Counted from the first letter of the stretch, positions 17,067 through 28,384 are shown. The stretch: 64,000 nt of DNA from Streptomyces rugosispiralis (GCF_024505145.1 NZ_JANIAA010000005.1:248001-312000); one strand, 5' to 3'. Made by a program: numbers and translations. Notes: generated by a model not told the origin, from the sequence alone.

Positions 17067-17582
17067 TCACGCCTCGGCGCGCCCCTTCGCCTCGGTGATG
17101 TCGGCGACCGTCCGGGCCCGTCCGGCGTCGTCGACCTCGCGCAGCAGGCAGGTGAGGCGGGCGGTGCACACCCGCCGGTCCTGCTCATCGCTGATGACGA
17201 TCTCGTAGGTGGCGGTGGAGCGGCCCCGGTGGACGGGGGTGGCGACACCGGTGACCAGGCCGGAGCGGGCGCCCCGGTGGTGGGTGCAGTTGAGGTCCAC
17301 ACCGACCGCGATCCGCCCGCTGCCGCCGTGGAGCATCGAGCCGACCGAGCCGAGGGTCTCGGCCAGCACGGCGGAGGCGCCGCCGTGCAGCAGCCCGTAC
17401 GGCTGGGTGTTGCCCTCCACCGGCATCGTGCCCACGACCCGCTCGGCCGAGGCCTCGAGGATCTGCACGCCCATACGGGTCCCGAGATGTCCGGCGGAGA
17501 ACAGCGCGGGAAGATCCACGCCGAGCGCCGCGTACTCGTCGAGTACCTCTTGCGGGAACTTCACGCTGGTCTGCTCGCCCAT
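17067..17582 (-). CDS. PaaI-type hotdog-fold thioesterase
   Basis: A 171-residue acyl-CoA thioesterase of the PaaI/YbgC group. The helix motif LLHGGASAVLAETLGSVGSM contains the HGG and catalytic acidic residue typical of the 4HBT hotdog fold; LGTRMGVQILEA and ATYEIVISDEQDRRVCTARLTC are the flanking strands. Substrate not predictable. The ATG at 17582 (MGEQTSVKF) has GGAG about 10 nt upstream. Two copies of a GGTGGCCACC palindrome lie just upstream and may control it. Confidence 0.85.
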   Translation of the reverse strand: MGEQTSVKFPQEVLDEYAALGVDLPALFSAGHLGTRMGVQILEASAERVVGTMPVEGNTQPYGLLHGGASAVLAETLGSVGSMLHGGSGRIAVGVDLNCTHHRGARSGLVTGVATPVHRGRSTATYEIVISDEQDRRVCTARLTCLLREVDDAGRARTVADITEAKGRAEA

Positions 17583-17605
17583 CGGGACAGGCTCCGTTCG
17601 ATTGC

Positions 17606-17639
17606 TGTGGTGGCCACCTTTGGTTGTGGTGGCCACCTT
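17606..17639 (-). promoter_or_regulatory. Direct repeat of a GGTGGCCACC palindrome (candidate operator)
   Basis: TGTGGTGGCCACCTT occurs at 17606-17620 and 17625-17639, period 19 bp; the core GGTGGCCACC is self-complementary in each. The pair sits 24 bp before the thioesterase start and just downstream of the molybdoenzyme gene. No regulator is encoded next to it. Confidence 0.45.
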
Positions 17640-17663
17640 CTTACCAGGCAACTGAGCAAACGC

Positions 17664-19970
<2,307 letters not shown>

Positions 19971-20030
19971 GTCGCTCCCCTTGGGCTCGAGCGTTGCGGG
20001 ACCTGTGTGTGGACCTATGGGTCCGATCCT

Positions 20031-20275
20031 GTCACGGGCCACCGACAGCCGGGGCGGCGGCCCGGTTTGGCTGTCGGTGGCCCGACTCGGCTGTCGGTGG
20101 CTCGGCTCGGCCTGGCTCGGTGCGGCCCGGTCCGGCCCGGTGCGGTGGTACGGCCGCTCCGGCCGTGCGGCCCGGTCCGAATCTTGGGCTCGGCTCGGTG
20201 CGATCTTGTGCCTGGCCCGGTGCGATCTTGTGCCCGGCCCGGCCCGGCCCGGCCCGGTCCGGTGGCCGGGGCGGG
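20031..20275. repeat. GC-rich short-repeat region upstream of polA
   Basis: The gap between the molybdoenzyme and polA is built from short overlapping repeats: GGCTGTCGGTGGC-like units near 20048-20100, a run of CGGCCCGG/CTCGG units, and a 22-bp direct repeat containing CGGTGCGATCTTGTGCC at 20196 and 20218. No gene is recognised in it. The polA promoter should lie at its right end. Confidence 0.65.
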
Positions 20276-20310
20276 AGGCATTGTCGGTGGGGCGTGGCAG
20301 GATCGGGGGC

Positions 20311-23049
20311 GTGGCAGAGAAAGCATCGAAGAAGACCGCAGCGCCCGCTCCCGACCGCACGGGGGATGACCGGCCCCGCCTGCTCCTGCTGGACGGGCAC
20401 TCCCTGGCATACCGGGCGTTCTTCGCGCTGCCGGCGGAGAACTTCAACACGACCACCGGCCAGACCACCAACGCGATCTACGGCTTCACCTCGATGCTGG
20501 CGAACACGCTCCGTGATGAGCGGCCCACGCACCTCGCCGTGGCGTTCGACGTCTCGCGCAAGACCTGGCGCTCCGAGCAGTTCACCGAGTACAAGGCGAA
20601 CCGCTCCAAGTCCCCCGACGAGTTCAAGGGCCAGGTCGAGCTGATCGGCGAGCTGCTCGACGCCATGAAGATCACGCGCTTCGCGGTGGACGGCTTCGAG
20701 GCCGACGATGTGATCGCCACCCTCGCCACCCAGGCCGAGGAGCAGGGCTTCGACGTCCTGATCGTCACCGGCGACCGGGACTCCTTCCAGCTGGTCACCG
20801 ACCATGTCACGGTGCTCTACCCCACCAAGGGCGTCTCCGAGCTGACCCGGTTCACCCCGGAGAAGGTGCAGGAGAAGTACGGCCTCACCCCGAGCCAGTA
20901 CCCCGACTTCGCGGCCCTGCGCGGCGACCCGTCGGACAACCTCCCCGGTATCCCGGGCGTCGGCGAGAAGACCGCGGCGAAGTGGATCAATCAGTTCGGC
21001 TCCTTCAAGGAGCTGGTGGAGCGGGTCGAGGAGGTCAAGGGGAAGGTCGGCGAGAAGCTCCGCGAACACCTGGAGTCCGTGAAGCTCAACCGCCAGCTGA
21101 CCGAGCTGGTGCGGGACGTGGAGCTGACCGCGGGCCCCGAGGGGCTCGAGCGCGCCCCGTACGACCGGGAGGCGCTCGGGGTGATCCTGGACGCGCTGGA
21201 GTTCCGCCACCAGAACTTCCGCGACCGGATCATGGCCGTCGACCCGGGCGCGGCGGCGGACGAGCCCGCGGCCACCGAGCCGGGCGTCGCGGTCGACGGA
21301 GCGGCGCTGGGCGCGGGCGAGCTCGCCCCCTGGCTGGAGGGCCACCGCGACGCCCCACTGGGCCTGGCCACCGTCGACACCTGGGCGCTGGGCAGCGGCA
21401 GCGTCAGCGAGGTCGCGCTGGCCACCGGCTCCGGCCCCGCCGCCTTCTTCGACCCCTCGCAGCTGGACGAGGCCGACGAGCGGGCGTTCGCCGAGTGGCT
21501 CGCGGACCCGGACCGCCCCAAGGTGCTGCACAACGCCAAGGGGATCATGCGGGTCTTCGCCGAGCACGGCTGGTCCGTCGCGGGCGTCACCATGGACACC
21601 GCCCTCGCCGCCTATCTGGTCAAGCCCGGCCGCCGCTCCTTCGAGCTGGACGCCCTGTCGGTGGAGTACCTGGGCCGTGAGCTGTCCCCGGCGGCGGCCG
21701 CGGACAGTGGGCAGCTGGCCTTCGGCGCCGATGAGGAGGGGGAGCGGGACGCCCTGATGATCAAGGCGCGGACCATCCTGGACCTGGGCGAGGCCTTCGG
21801 CGGCCGGCTCAAGGACGTGGGCGCCGCCGGGCTGCTGCACGACATGGAGCTGCCCGTCTCCGAGCTGCTGGCCCGGATGGAGCGGTCGGGCATCGCCGCC
21901 GACCGCGACTGGCTGGAGCGCATGGAGCAGCAGTTCGCGGCCGCCGTGCAGCACGCCGTGAAGGAGGCCCACGACGCGGTGGGCCACGAGTTCAACCTCG
22001 GCTCGCCCAAGCAGCTCCAGGAGGTGCTCTTCGGCGAGCTTGGCCTGCCCAAGACCAAGAAGACCAAGACCGGGTACACCACGGACGCCGACGCGCTGGC
22101 CTGGCTGGCCGCGCAGACCGACCACGAGCTCCCGGTGATCATGCTGCGCCACCGTGAGCAGGCGCGGCTGCGCTCCACCGTCGAGGGCCTGATCAAGACC
22201 ATCGCCCCCGGCGGCCGCATCCACACCACCTTCAACCAGACCGTGGCGGCCACCGGCCGGCTCTCCTCCACCGACCCCAATCTGCAGAACATCCCGGTGC
22301 GCACCGACGAGGGCCGGGCGATCCGGCGCGGCTTCGTCGTCGGCGACGGCTTCGAGTCGCTGATGACCGCCGACTACAGCCAGATCGAGCTGCGCGTCAT
22401 GGCCCATCTCTCCGAGGACGAGGGCCTGATCGAGGCGTTCACCTCCGGTGAGGACCTGCACACCACGGTCGCCTCCCAGGTCTTCTCCGTCGACAAGTCG
22501 GCGGTCGACCCGGAGATGCGCCGCAAGATCAAGGCCATGTCCTACGGGCTGGCGTACGGCCTCTCGGCGTTCGGCCTCTCCCAGCAGCTGGGCATCACCC
22601 CCGACGAGGCCCGCAAGCTGATGGAGAACTTCTTCGAGCGGTTCGGCGGCGTGCGCGACTATCTCCAGCGGGTCGTCGAGGAGGCCCGTGCCACCGGCTA
22701 TACGGAGACCATGCTCGGCCGCCGCCGCTATCTGCCGGACCTCACCAGCGACAACCGCCAGCGCCGCGAGATGGCCGAGCGGATGGCGCTCAACGCCCCG
22801 ATCCAGGGCACCGCCGCCGACATCGTCAAGATCGCGATGCTCAAGGTGGACGCGGCCTTGACGAAGGAGAAACTCTCGTCGCGGATGCTGTTGCAGGTCC
22901 ACGACGAAATCGTGCTGGAGATCGCGCCCGGTGAGCGGGAGCGGGTCGAGGAATTGGTGCGCCGGGAGATGACGGGCGCCTTCCAACTCAGCGCCCCACT
23001 GGACGTATCGGTAGGATCCGGTGCGGACTGGGAGTCCGCGGCTCACTGA
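20311..23049 (+). CDS. polA: DNA polymerase I
   Basis: A 912-residue family A polymerase used in gap filling, excision repair and Okazaki fragment processing. Domains: 5' nuclease (about 20-310; LLLDGHSLAYRAFFAL, TGDRDSFQL, GDPSDNLPGIPGVGEKTA). Next is a 3'-5' exonuclease-like domain (about 330-510) in which the DxE metal motif is missing, so proofreading is probably absent. Last is the polymerase, with motif A DYSQIELRVMAHLS, the O-helix RRKIKAMSYGLAYGLSAFG and motif C QVHDEIVLEI. Start is the GTG at 20311 (VAEKASKK); a CAGGAT hexamer ends 7 nt before it, suggesting a leaderless start. uvrB, uvrA and uvrC lie further right in the window. Confidence 0.97.
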   Translation: MAEKASKKTAAPAPDRTGDDRPRLLLLDGHSLAYRAFFALPAENFNTTTGQTTNAIYGFTSMLANTLRDERPTHLAVAFDVSRKTWRSEQFTEYKANRSKSPDEFKGQVELIGELLDAMKITRFAVDGFEADDVIATLATQAEEQGFDVLIVTGDRDSFQLVTDHVTVLYPTKGVSELTRFTPEKVQEKYGLTPSQYPDFAALRGDPSDNLPGIPGVGEKTAAKWINQFGSFKELVERVEEVKGKVGEKLREHLESVKLNRQLTELVRDVELTAGPEGLERAPYDREALGVILDALEFRHQNFRDRIMAVDPGAAADEPAATEPGVAVDGAALGAGELAPWLEGHRDAPLGLATVDTWALGSGSVSEVALATGSGPAAFFDPSQLDEADERAFAEWLADPDRPKVLHNAKGIMRVFAEHGWSVAGVTMDTALAAYLVKPGRRSFELDALSVEYLGRELSPAAAADSGQLAFGADEEGERDALMIKARTILDLGEAFGGRLKDVGAAGLLHDMELPVSELLARMERSGIAADRDWLERMEQQFAAAVQHAVKEAHDAVGHEFNLGSPKQLQEVLFGELGLPKTKKTKTGYTTDADALAWLAAQTDHELPVIMLRHREQARLRSTVEGLIKTIAPGGRIHTTFNQTVAATGRLSSTDPNLQNIPVRTDEGRAIRRGFVVGDGFESLMTADYSQIELRVMAHLSEDEGLIEAFTSGEDLHTTVASQVFSVDKSAVDPEMRRKIKAMSYGLAYGLSAFGLSQQLGITPDEARKLMENFFERFGGVRDYLQRVVEEARATGYTETMLGRRRYLPDLTSDNRQRREMAERMALNAPIQGTAADIVKIAMLKVDAALTKEKLSSRMLLQVHDEIVLEIAPGERERVEELVRREMTGAFQLSAPLDVSVGSGADWESAAH

Positions 23050-23162
23050 GAGTTCGCCCGATGGGGTGTTTGCACCGGTAGCTGCGGGCCATAAGTTGTC
23101 GTAGTGTCACCAGAGTTGACGCGCCGGGGGAGCGCATCGTGTTCGACGGGAGGGACACACGG

Positions 23163-24959
23163 ATGGCACCGCTTATCGGCCGACGACTGCGCAAGGGGGC
23201 GGCCACGACAGCGGTGGCGGCGGCCGCGATGGCCGCCCTCACCGCGTCTCAGGCACCCGGATTCGCCAATTCCGACCATGGCGACCAGAACCGGGAGCAG
23301 CGGGCGGGGGAGGAGGCGCCGGCGCCGGACGGCAACACCCCCATAGACGGTGGTTCCTCGTACCACACCGATCTGCCGCCCCTGGTCACCCCCGACAAGC
23401 CGGGCTCCTCGATCGATCTGCCCGGGCTCCCCGGGGGCAGCAGCACCAAGCCGGAGGCGGGCATACCCGCGAGCGTCCTGGCCGCCTACAAGAAGGCGGA
23501 AGCGACTCTGCGGGATTCCAACCCCGGCTGCAATCTGCCCTGGGAACTGCTCGCCGCGATCGGCAAGGTCGAGTCCGGCCAGGCCGGCGGCGGCAATGTG
23601 GACGCCAACGGCACCACCGTCTCGCCCATCCTCGGCCCGGTCCTCAACGGCGACGGCTTCGCCCTGATCAAGGACACCGACGGCGGCGCCTACGACGGCG
23701 ACAGTACGCATGACCGGGCGGTCGGCCCCATGCAGTTCATCCCGTCCACCTGGGCCAGCTGGGGCCGGGACGGCAACGGTGACGGTGAGAAGGACCCCAA
23801 CAACATCTATGACGCCGCTCTCGCCGCGGGCAGCTACCTCTGCGCGGACGGCCGGGATCTGTCCGTCAAGGCCGATCTGGACCGCGCGATCCTCGGCTAC
23901 AACCACTCGCAGGAATACCTGAACACCGTCCTGTCGTGGTTCGAGTACTACAAGCGCGGCACCCATGAGGTCCCCGACGGCACCGGTGTGATCCCCTCGG
24001 GGAACGACTCCGGCTCGGGCGACAAGGGCAAGGACTCGGGCCGGAATCCGGGGAAGGACGGCGGCAAGGGCAAGGACCCCGGGAAGGGCAAGGAGAACGA
24101 CGCCCACACCCTGCCCAAGCCCAACGACAACCCCGACACCACCACCCCGACCCCGCCGACCGGTGGCGGCCCCGGCACCCCAACCCCGGGCAACCCCGGC
24201 ACCCCCGGCACCGGGAGCCCGACCCCGAAGCCCCCCACGACCCCGCCGTCCACCCCGAGCGGCACCAGCAAGCTCACCACCGTCGGCGCGAAGGACCTGT
24301 CCACCACCGCGGGCACCGGGTTCGACCGGTCGCCGCGCGTCAAGGCCGTGGACACCGCGGGCAAGCCGGTGGCCGACGCCCGGGTGCGGTACGAGATCCT
24401 CGGCGACACCGACACGCGCTTCCTCGGCCTGGTCAAGTCCGCCACCGTGCTGACCGCCGCCGATGGCACCGCCACCGCGCCGAAGCTGCTCGCGGGCGAG
24501 AAGACCGGCACCTTCACCGTGCGCGCCACCGCCGTGGGGCGGCAGGCCGCCCCGGTCGAGTTCACCGCCACCGTCAAGGCCCGGCCCGTGCCGCAGGCCG
24601 ACGCGCTGGCCCGGATCGACGACAAGAAGCTCACGGCCCACACCGGCGCCTCCTTCGCCGACACGCTCACCGTCAAGGCCACCAACAAGGGCAAGGCCAT
24701 GGCGGATGTCCCGGTGACCGCCACCATGATCACCTCGGCGAAGGACCCGAAGCCGAGCGACAAGGGGCCCTACTTCCTGGACGACAAGGGCAAGCCGGTG
24801 CGCGCCCTGGCCGCCCTGAAGACCGACGGCCTCGGCCGGCTCACCCTGCCGAAGATCCTGACCGATGACCACGCGGGCACCTTCCTGCTCCGCCTCACCG
24901 CCGAGGGCGGCGCCGTCCTGGACATCGAGCTGACGGTCACCCAGGCCCCCGCCTCGTAA
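23163..24959 (+). CDS. Secreted lytic-transglycosylase-like protein with Ig-like repeats
   Basis: A 598-residue exported protein. A basic N-terminus and alanine-rich core (GAATTAVAAAAMAALTASQA) form a signal peptide. About 100-270 is an SLT/lysozyme-like domain with the likely catalytic glutamate in AAIGKVESGQAGG and the AVGPMQFIPSTWASWGRDGNGDG segment typical of MltB-like actinobacterial hydrolases. A long Gly/Lys/Pro/Thr-rich linker (about 275-375) follows, then two Ig-like domains to the end. It probably cleaves peptidoglycan at the cell surface. ATG 23163 is preceded by GGGAGG; an in-frame GTG at 23139 is a less likely start. Confidence 0.88.
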   Translation: MAPLIGRRLRKGAATTAVAAAAMAALTASQAPGFANSDHGDQNREQRAGEEAPAPDGNTPIDGGSSYHTDLPPLVTPDKPGSSIDLPGLPGGSSTKPEAGIPASVLAAYKKAEATLRDSNPGCNLPWELLAAIGKVESGQAGGGNVDANGTTVSPILGPVLNGDGFALIKDTDGGAYDGDSTHDRAVGPMQFIPSTWASWGRDGNGDGEKDPNNIYDAALAAGSYLCADGRDLSVKADLDRAILGYNHSQEYLNTVLSWFEYYKRGTHEVPDGTGVIPSGNDSGSGDKGKDSGRNPGKDGGKGKDPGKGKENDAHTLPKPNDNPDTTTPTPPTGGGPGTPTPGNPGTPGTGSPTPKPPTTPPSTPSGTSKLTTVGAKDLSTTAGTGFDRSPRVKAVDTAGKPVADARVRYEILGDTDTRFLGLVKSATVLTAADGTATAPKLLAGEKTGTFTVRATAVGRQAAPVEFTATVKARPVPQADALARIDDKKLTAHTGASFADTLTVKATNKGKAMADVPVTATMITSAKDPKPSDKGPYFLDDKGKPVRALAALKTDGLGRLTLPKILTDDHAGTFLLRLTAEGGAVLDIELTVTQAPAS

Positions 24960-24982
24960 ACCGCCCCTCATACGGTTCACCG

Positions 24983-25019
24983 CACCGCCCCTGAGCCCCC
25001 ACCGGGCCCAGGGGCGGTG
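24983..25019 (+). terminator. Hairpin after the lytic transglycosylase gene
   Basis: Arms 24983-24993 and 25009-25019 (CACCGCCCCTG and complement), 11 bp, loop 15 nt, starting 24 nt after the stop codon. Confidence 0.75.
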
Positions 25020-25127
25020 TGACGCTTTCCCTCCTTCGTGTTCTCATCTGCGGCCCCTGTTGCTACGGTGCCCCATCCCTGACGAAGCGTCAGGCAGCGC
25101 CTCGTACCGACCACGAGGAGGCCCCGT

Positions 25128-25262
25128 ATGCGTGCCCTCGCCGCCGCCGCGATCGGACTCGCCGCCGCCCTCGCCATCGTCCTCACGATGACGGCCATCG
25201 GCGCCCCCAGCGGTGAGACCTCCCCGGAACCCCTGCTCACCACCGTCCCCAAGCACCCATGA
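25128..25262 (+). CDS. SPW0924 family small protein
   Basis: A 44-residue protein too short for many gene finders. It reads MRALAAAAIGLAAALAIVLTM followed by a short tail ending LLTTVPKHP, the pattern of the SPW0924 family known in Streptomyces. One membrane segment (about 2-24) is predicted, with a short proline-containing tail on the other side. GAGGAG lies 7 nt before the ATG. It ends 16 nt before the DUF3068 gene and is probably cotranscribed with it. Function unknown. Confidence 0.85.
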   Translation: MRALAAAAIGLAAALAIVLTMTAIGAPSGETSPEPLLTTVPKHP

Positions 25263-25278
25263 GGGAGGGACATCCGCC

Positions 25279-26280
25279 ATGCGCCGCAGAGCAAGCCTGG
25301 TGCTGCTGGCCTTCGCCGTCTTCTTCGCCGCCCTCGCGCCGCTGCTGCGCTGGTACGCCTATCCCCGGCTGGCCAAGATCCCGCCCAGCGAGTACCAGAC
25401 GGCCGTGATGGAGGCCAGCCCGGCCACGCTGCTCGACTACGGCACGATGAAGCCCCGCACCGTCCCCAAGGTCAGCATCGTGCAGACCCTGCGCGGCAAT
25501 GTGCCCGCCGCGAAGGAGGTCGGCAAGGCGACCGGGCGCGATGTCGTCGTCTGGGACACCCTGTCGTATGTGGCCGGGCCCGACGGCAAGATGGTCTCCA
25601 AGATCCCCGAGCGCTATGTCTTCGACGCCCACTCCCAGGACCCGGTGCACGCGGGCGGCGAACATGTCGACGGGGACGCGGTGCGCCGCGACGGCATCGA
25701 GTACAAGTGGCCGTTCCTCACCGAGAAGCGCGACTACCGTTACTTCGACGCCCAGACCCGCACCTCCGCCCCCATCCACTACAAGGGCACCCGGAACTTC
25801 CGCGGTCTGGAGGTCTACTACTTCGAGCAGACCATCCCCTGGACCAAGGTGCCGCTGCCCAAGACCATGCCGGTCGACGGCGTCACCCCCGAGACCGTCC
25901 GCAAGGCCGGCACCACCCGCTGGTACAGCACCAAGCGGATGTTCTGGGTCGAGCCCACCACGGGCGCCCCGGTCAACGGGCAGGAGATCCACAAGGAGGA
26001 GCTGCGCGGCGGCACGCTGCTGGGCGACCGCGACCGGGTGACCGTCTTCTCCGGCCATGTGAAGATGCGCGAGGACTACATCCGGCACACGGTGGACATG
26101 GTCAAGTCCCAGCGCCAGCTGGTCCTGCTGCTCACCGCCTATCTGCCGTGGGGCTTCCTGATCCTCGGGCTGGCCCTGCTCGCGCTCGCGCTGCTGCTGG
26201 AGGCGCGCGGACGCGCGGCGCGCCCGCCGTCCGCCCCGTCGGCGCCGGCCGCGTTGTCAGTGGCGGGCCGTAGCGTATGA
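25279..26280 (+). CDS. DUF3068 (PorA-like) membrane-anchored protein
   Basis: A 333-residue protein with an N-terminal membrane segment (LVLLAFAVFFAALAPLL) and a C-terminal one (LLTAYLPWGFLILGLALLALALLL). Between them is a large beta-rich external domain with WDTLSYVAGPDG, RDGIEYKWPFLTEKRDYRYFD and VNGQEIHKEEL. This is the layout of DUF3068, an actinobacterial envelope family. Start ATG 25279 has GAGGGAGG upstream. It follows the SPW0924 gene closely. Molecular role not established. Confidence 0.85.
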   Translation: MRRRASLVLLAFAVFFAALAPLLRWYAYPRLAKIPPSEYQTAVMEASPATLLDYGTMKPRTVPKVSIVQTLRGNVPAAKEVGKATGRDVVVWDTLSYVAGPDGKMVSKIPERYVFDAHSQDPVHAGGEHVDGDAVRRDGIEYKWPFLTEKRDYRYFDAQTRTSAPIHYKGTRNFRGLEVYYFEQTIPWTKVPLPKTMPVDGVTPETVRKAGTTRWYSTKRMFWVEPTTGAPVNGQEIHKEELRGGTLLGDRDRVTVFSGHVKMREDYIRHTVDMVKSQRQLVLLLTAYLPWGFLILGLALLALALLLEARGRAARPPSAPSAPAALSVAGRSV

Positions 26281-26282
26281 CC

Positions 26283-26903
26283 ATGCCAGTGAACAGCTGC
26301 GTCCCCGGTCCCGAACTCATCGGCCACATCGCCGACTTGGCGCGCCTGGAATGGACTCCGGGCGCCACGGCGGCCGCCGCGAAGCGCTTCGGCTGGGTGC
26401 CCGACGGCTCCCGCACGTCCTCGTACGCCACCAACACCGGGCACTATGTCCTCCCGGAGTGGTTCGGCGGGCCGGACGACGCGGACACCGAATGCATGAT
26501 CCCGTTCTGTTACTACTACGAACCGGACGACTTCGACGCGGAGCTGCAGGCCGACGGGCTCACCGGCAATGTCGACTGGCTCGCCGAGTACCACTCCGGC
26601 GACCCCGGCTGGGTCTTCGACCGCGAGGCCGACCGCTCCGGCTTCGACGGCCGGTGGCGCGCCGCCGTGGACGCTTTCAGCGGGCGCCTGGGCGAGCCGG
26701 AGACCGTGGTGCGGGACGAGAAGGGCGACCACCCGTGGAACTACGCGGCATGGCGCTGCGGCGGCAATGCGGTGGTGGTCGGCCAATGCGTCGACAACGG
26801 CTCGTACATGACCTTCGAGCAGGCGCTCATATGGGTCGGGCCGCACCCGGTGGACGAGCCGTTCCCGACGGGGGAGCAGTTCGCCCTGAGACTGGAGTGC
26901 TGA
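26283..26903 (+). CDS. Conserved hypothetical protein
   Basis: A 206-residue soluble, acidic protein without recognised domains; it has a WFGGPDDADTECMIPFCYYYEPDDFD segment rich in aromatic and acidic residues and a GNVDWLAEYHSGDPGW stretch. An ATG at 26277 overlaps the stop of the previous gene, but TAGCGT (26271-26276) lies 6 nt before the ATG at 26283, so a leaderless start at 26283 is preferred; the alternative adds two residues. Function unknown. Confidence 0.7.
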   Translation: MPVNSCVPGPELIGHIADLARLEWTPGATAAAAKRFGWVPDGSRTSSYATNTGHYVLPEWFGGPDDADTECMIPFCYYYEPDDFDAELQADGLTGNVDWLAEYHSGDPGWVFDREADRSGFDGRWRAAVDAFSGRLGEPETVVRDEKGDHPWNYAAWRCGGNAVVVGQCVDNGSYMTFEQALIWVGPHPVDEPFPTGEQFALRLEC

Positions 26904-27065
26904 GCGGCTGGAGCGCTGAGCGGGCTGGGGTCCTGATTGAGTGGGCTGGAGTGCTGAGCGTCGTGGGCGTCGTGTGTCGCGTCGCGTCAACTTCCGTCCT
27001 CGCGATTCGCCCGTGGTGGCCAAGCCGGTAGTGATCAGGGCGCGGGCGTGGCTAGCATGCCGCCC

Positions 27066-27284
27066 ATGCCTGGCATCACGATTGAGTTCACCGAGCAGGA
27101 GCTGGCCGAGCTGCGTGCCGAGGCGAGGGAGAAGGGCGTCGAGATCAAGCGGCTGGCACACGACATACTGACCGAGGATGTGGTGCGGCGGCGTCAGAAA
27201 CAGCGCTTCGTCGAGGGTGCCGTGAAGTTCGCCCTGGCCTACAAGGCCGAGTTCGAGCGGGAGTTCCCGCACGGCATGCGGTGA
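27066..27284 (+). CDS. Putative antitoxin of a Fic-like toxin-antitoxin pair
   Basis: A 72-residue basic protein with a ribbon-helix-helix-like N-terminus (ITIEFTEQELAELRAEAREKGVEIKRLAHDIL) and a charged C-terminal tail (RRRQKQRFVEGAVKFALAYKAEFEREF) that could bind the partner. Its TGA overlaps the GTG of the next gene (GTGA), the usual coupling of such modules. TAGCAT (27053-27058) ends 7 nt before the ATG at 27066, so a leaderless start here is chosen over the in-frame ATG at 27057. It probably binds its own promoter with the partner. Confidence 0.7.
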   Translation: MPGITIEFTEQELAELRAEAREKGVEIKRLAHDILTEDVVRRRQKQRFVEGAVKFALAYKAEFEREFPHGMR

Positions 27285-27658
27285 TCCTGTACGTCGATGC
27301 CGGTTGGGTGCTGAACGTCCAGGTCGAGGTCTCCCCGGTGAACACCCCGGTCCGGGACTGGGGCGCGCTGCACTGCATGGCCGAGCGCCACCGCTACGAG
27401 CGGTTCGCGGGCGAGCCCTACTACGAGGAGGCCGCCGCCCGCGCCGCGACCTTTCTGCATACTTCACTGATCCTCGAGCCGTTCTCCGACTACAACGCCA
27501 CGATCGGCGCGGCCTGCGCGCAGATGTACATGGAGGAGTCCGGCGAGCCGATCGCGCCCCCACCGGGCGCCATGGTCGAACTGGTCCGCGACATACGGGA
27601 GATCAGCGGCTTCCGCCTCGGCGAAACCGCCCGCAGATTGCGCGCCTGGGCCGACTGA
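27281..27658 (+). CDS. Fic/Doc-like toxin-family protein with degenerate active site
   Basis: A 125-residue protein of the small Doc-like type found downstream of RHH antitoxins in Streptomyces. It opens YVDAGWVLNVQVE, has VRDWGALHCMAERHRYERF and AAARAATFLHTSLIL, then EPFSDYNATIG where catalytic members have HPFxDGNKRT. The motif histidine is replaced by glutamate and the lysine/arginine by alanine/threonine, so nucleotidyl or phosphate transfer is unlikely in the usual way. GTG 27281 overlaps the antitoxin stop. An array of 187-bp repeats begins about 175 bp after its stop. Confidence 0.65.
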   Translation: MILYVDAGWVLNVQVEVSPVNTPVRDWGALHCMAERHRYERFAGEPYYEEAAARAATFLHTSLILEPFSDYNATIGAACAQMYMEESGEPIAPPPGAMVELVRDIREISGFRLGETARRLRAWAD

Positions 27659-27833
27659 CGCCCGAGGGATGCGCCGCGAGGCTCACTGCGCCCGGGTTTC
27701 CTGCCGCGCCGCGCGGCCCTCCGCGCCCGCGGCCTACGGCGTTCCCGTCTACTGCGCCACGTGCTCGGCCGCCGCGCCGCGTGGCCAGCTGCCTCCCGTG
27801 GCTCACAGGGCCCCGTGCCCCACCGCGCCGCGC

Positions 27834-28367
27834 GTTCCCCTGCGGTGCGGGCCGCTTGGGCGCGTGCCTCAGAGCCAGGCGTCGCGGCGTCCCGCTGGCT
27901 CTCGTGGCCCACGGCGTCGCGCGTCTCCTGTGCGGTGCGGGCCGCTTGGGCGCGTGCCCCGGTGCCACGCGTCCTGCGGCGTCCCGCTGTTCCCCTGGCC
28001 CGTGACTCACCGCGCTGCTGGTTCCCCTGTGGTGCGGGCCGCTTGGGCGCGTGCCTCAGAGCCAGGCGTCGCGGCGTCCCGCTGGCTCTCGTGGCCCACG
28101 GCGTCGCGCGTCTCCTGTGCGGTGCGGGCCGCTTGGGCGCGTGCCCCGGTGCCACGCGTCCTGCGGCGTCCCGCTGTTCCCCTGGCCCGTGACTCACCGC
28201 GCTGCTGGTTCCCCTGTGGTGCGGGCCGCTTGGGCGCGTGCCTCAGAGCCAGGCGTCGCGGCGTCCCGCTGGCTCTCGTGGCCCACGGCGTCGCGCGTCT
28301 CCTGTGCGGTGCGGGCCGCTTGGGCGCGTGCCCCGGTGCCACGCGTCCTGCGGCGTCCCGCTGTTCC
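27834..28367. repeat. 187-bp tandem repeat array (2.9 copies)
   Basis: Copies start at 27834, 28021 and 28208; the third is cut at 28367. Copies 1 and 2 differ at one visible position. Inside each copy the 24-bp core beginning GTGCGGGCCGCTTGGGC occurs twice, so six cores lie at 27845, 27935, 28032, 28122, 28219 and 28309 with alternating 90- and 97-bp spacing. The period is not a multiple of three, so no frame can translate all copies alike; the array is taken as non-coding. The flanks 27659-27833 and 28368-28491 hold related degenerate and short repeats but no gene. Confidence 0.92.
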
Positions 28368-28384
28368 GACGCCCTGCTGCCCGC

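Noticed and set aside
20032..23046. A 1004-codon open frame antisense to polA, and similar very long frames opposite the liv permeases and the FdhF-type gene
   Set aside because: They follow from the GC-rich third positions of the true genes; their translations are Arg/Gly/His-rich with no domain, and they have no ribosome sites.
27834..28367. Possible CRISPR-like array
   Set aside because: Repeat cores are spaced by 66-73 bp of sequence that itself repeats identically in each unit; there are no unique spacers and no cas genes.
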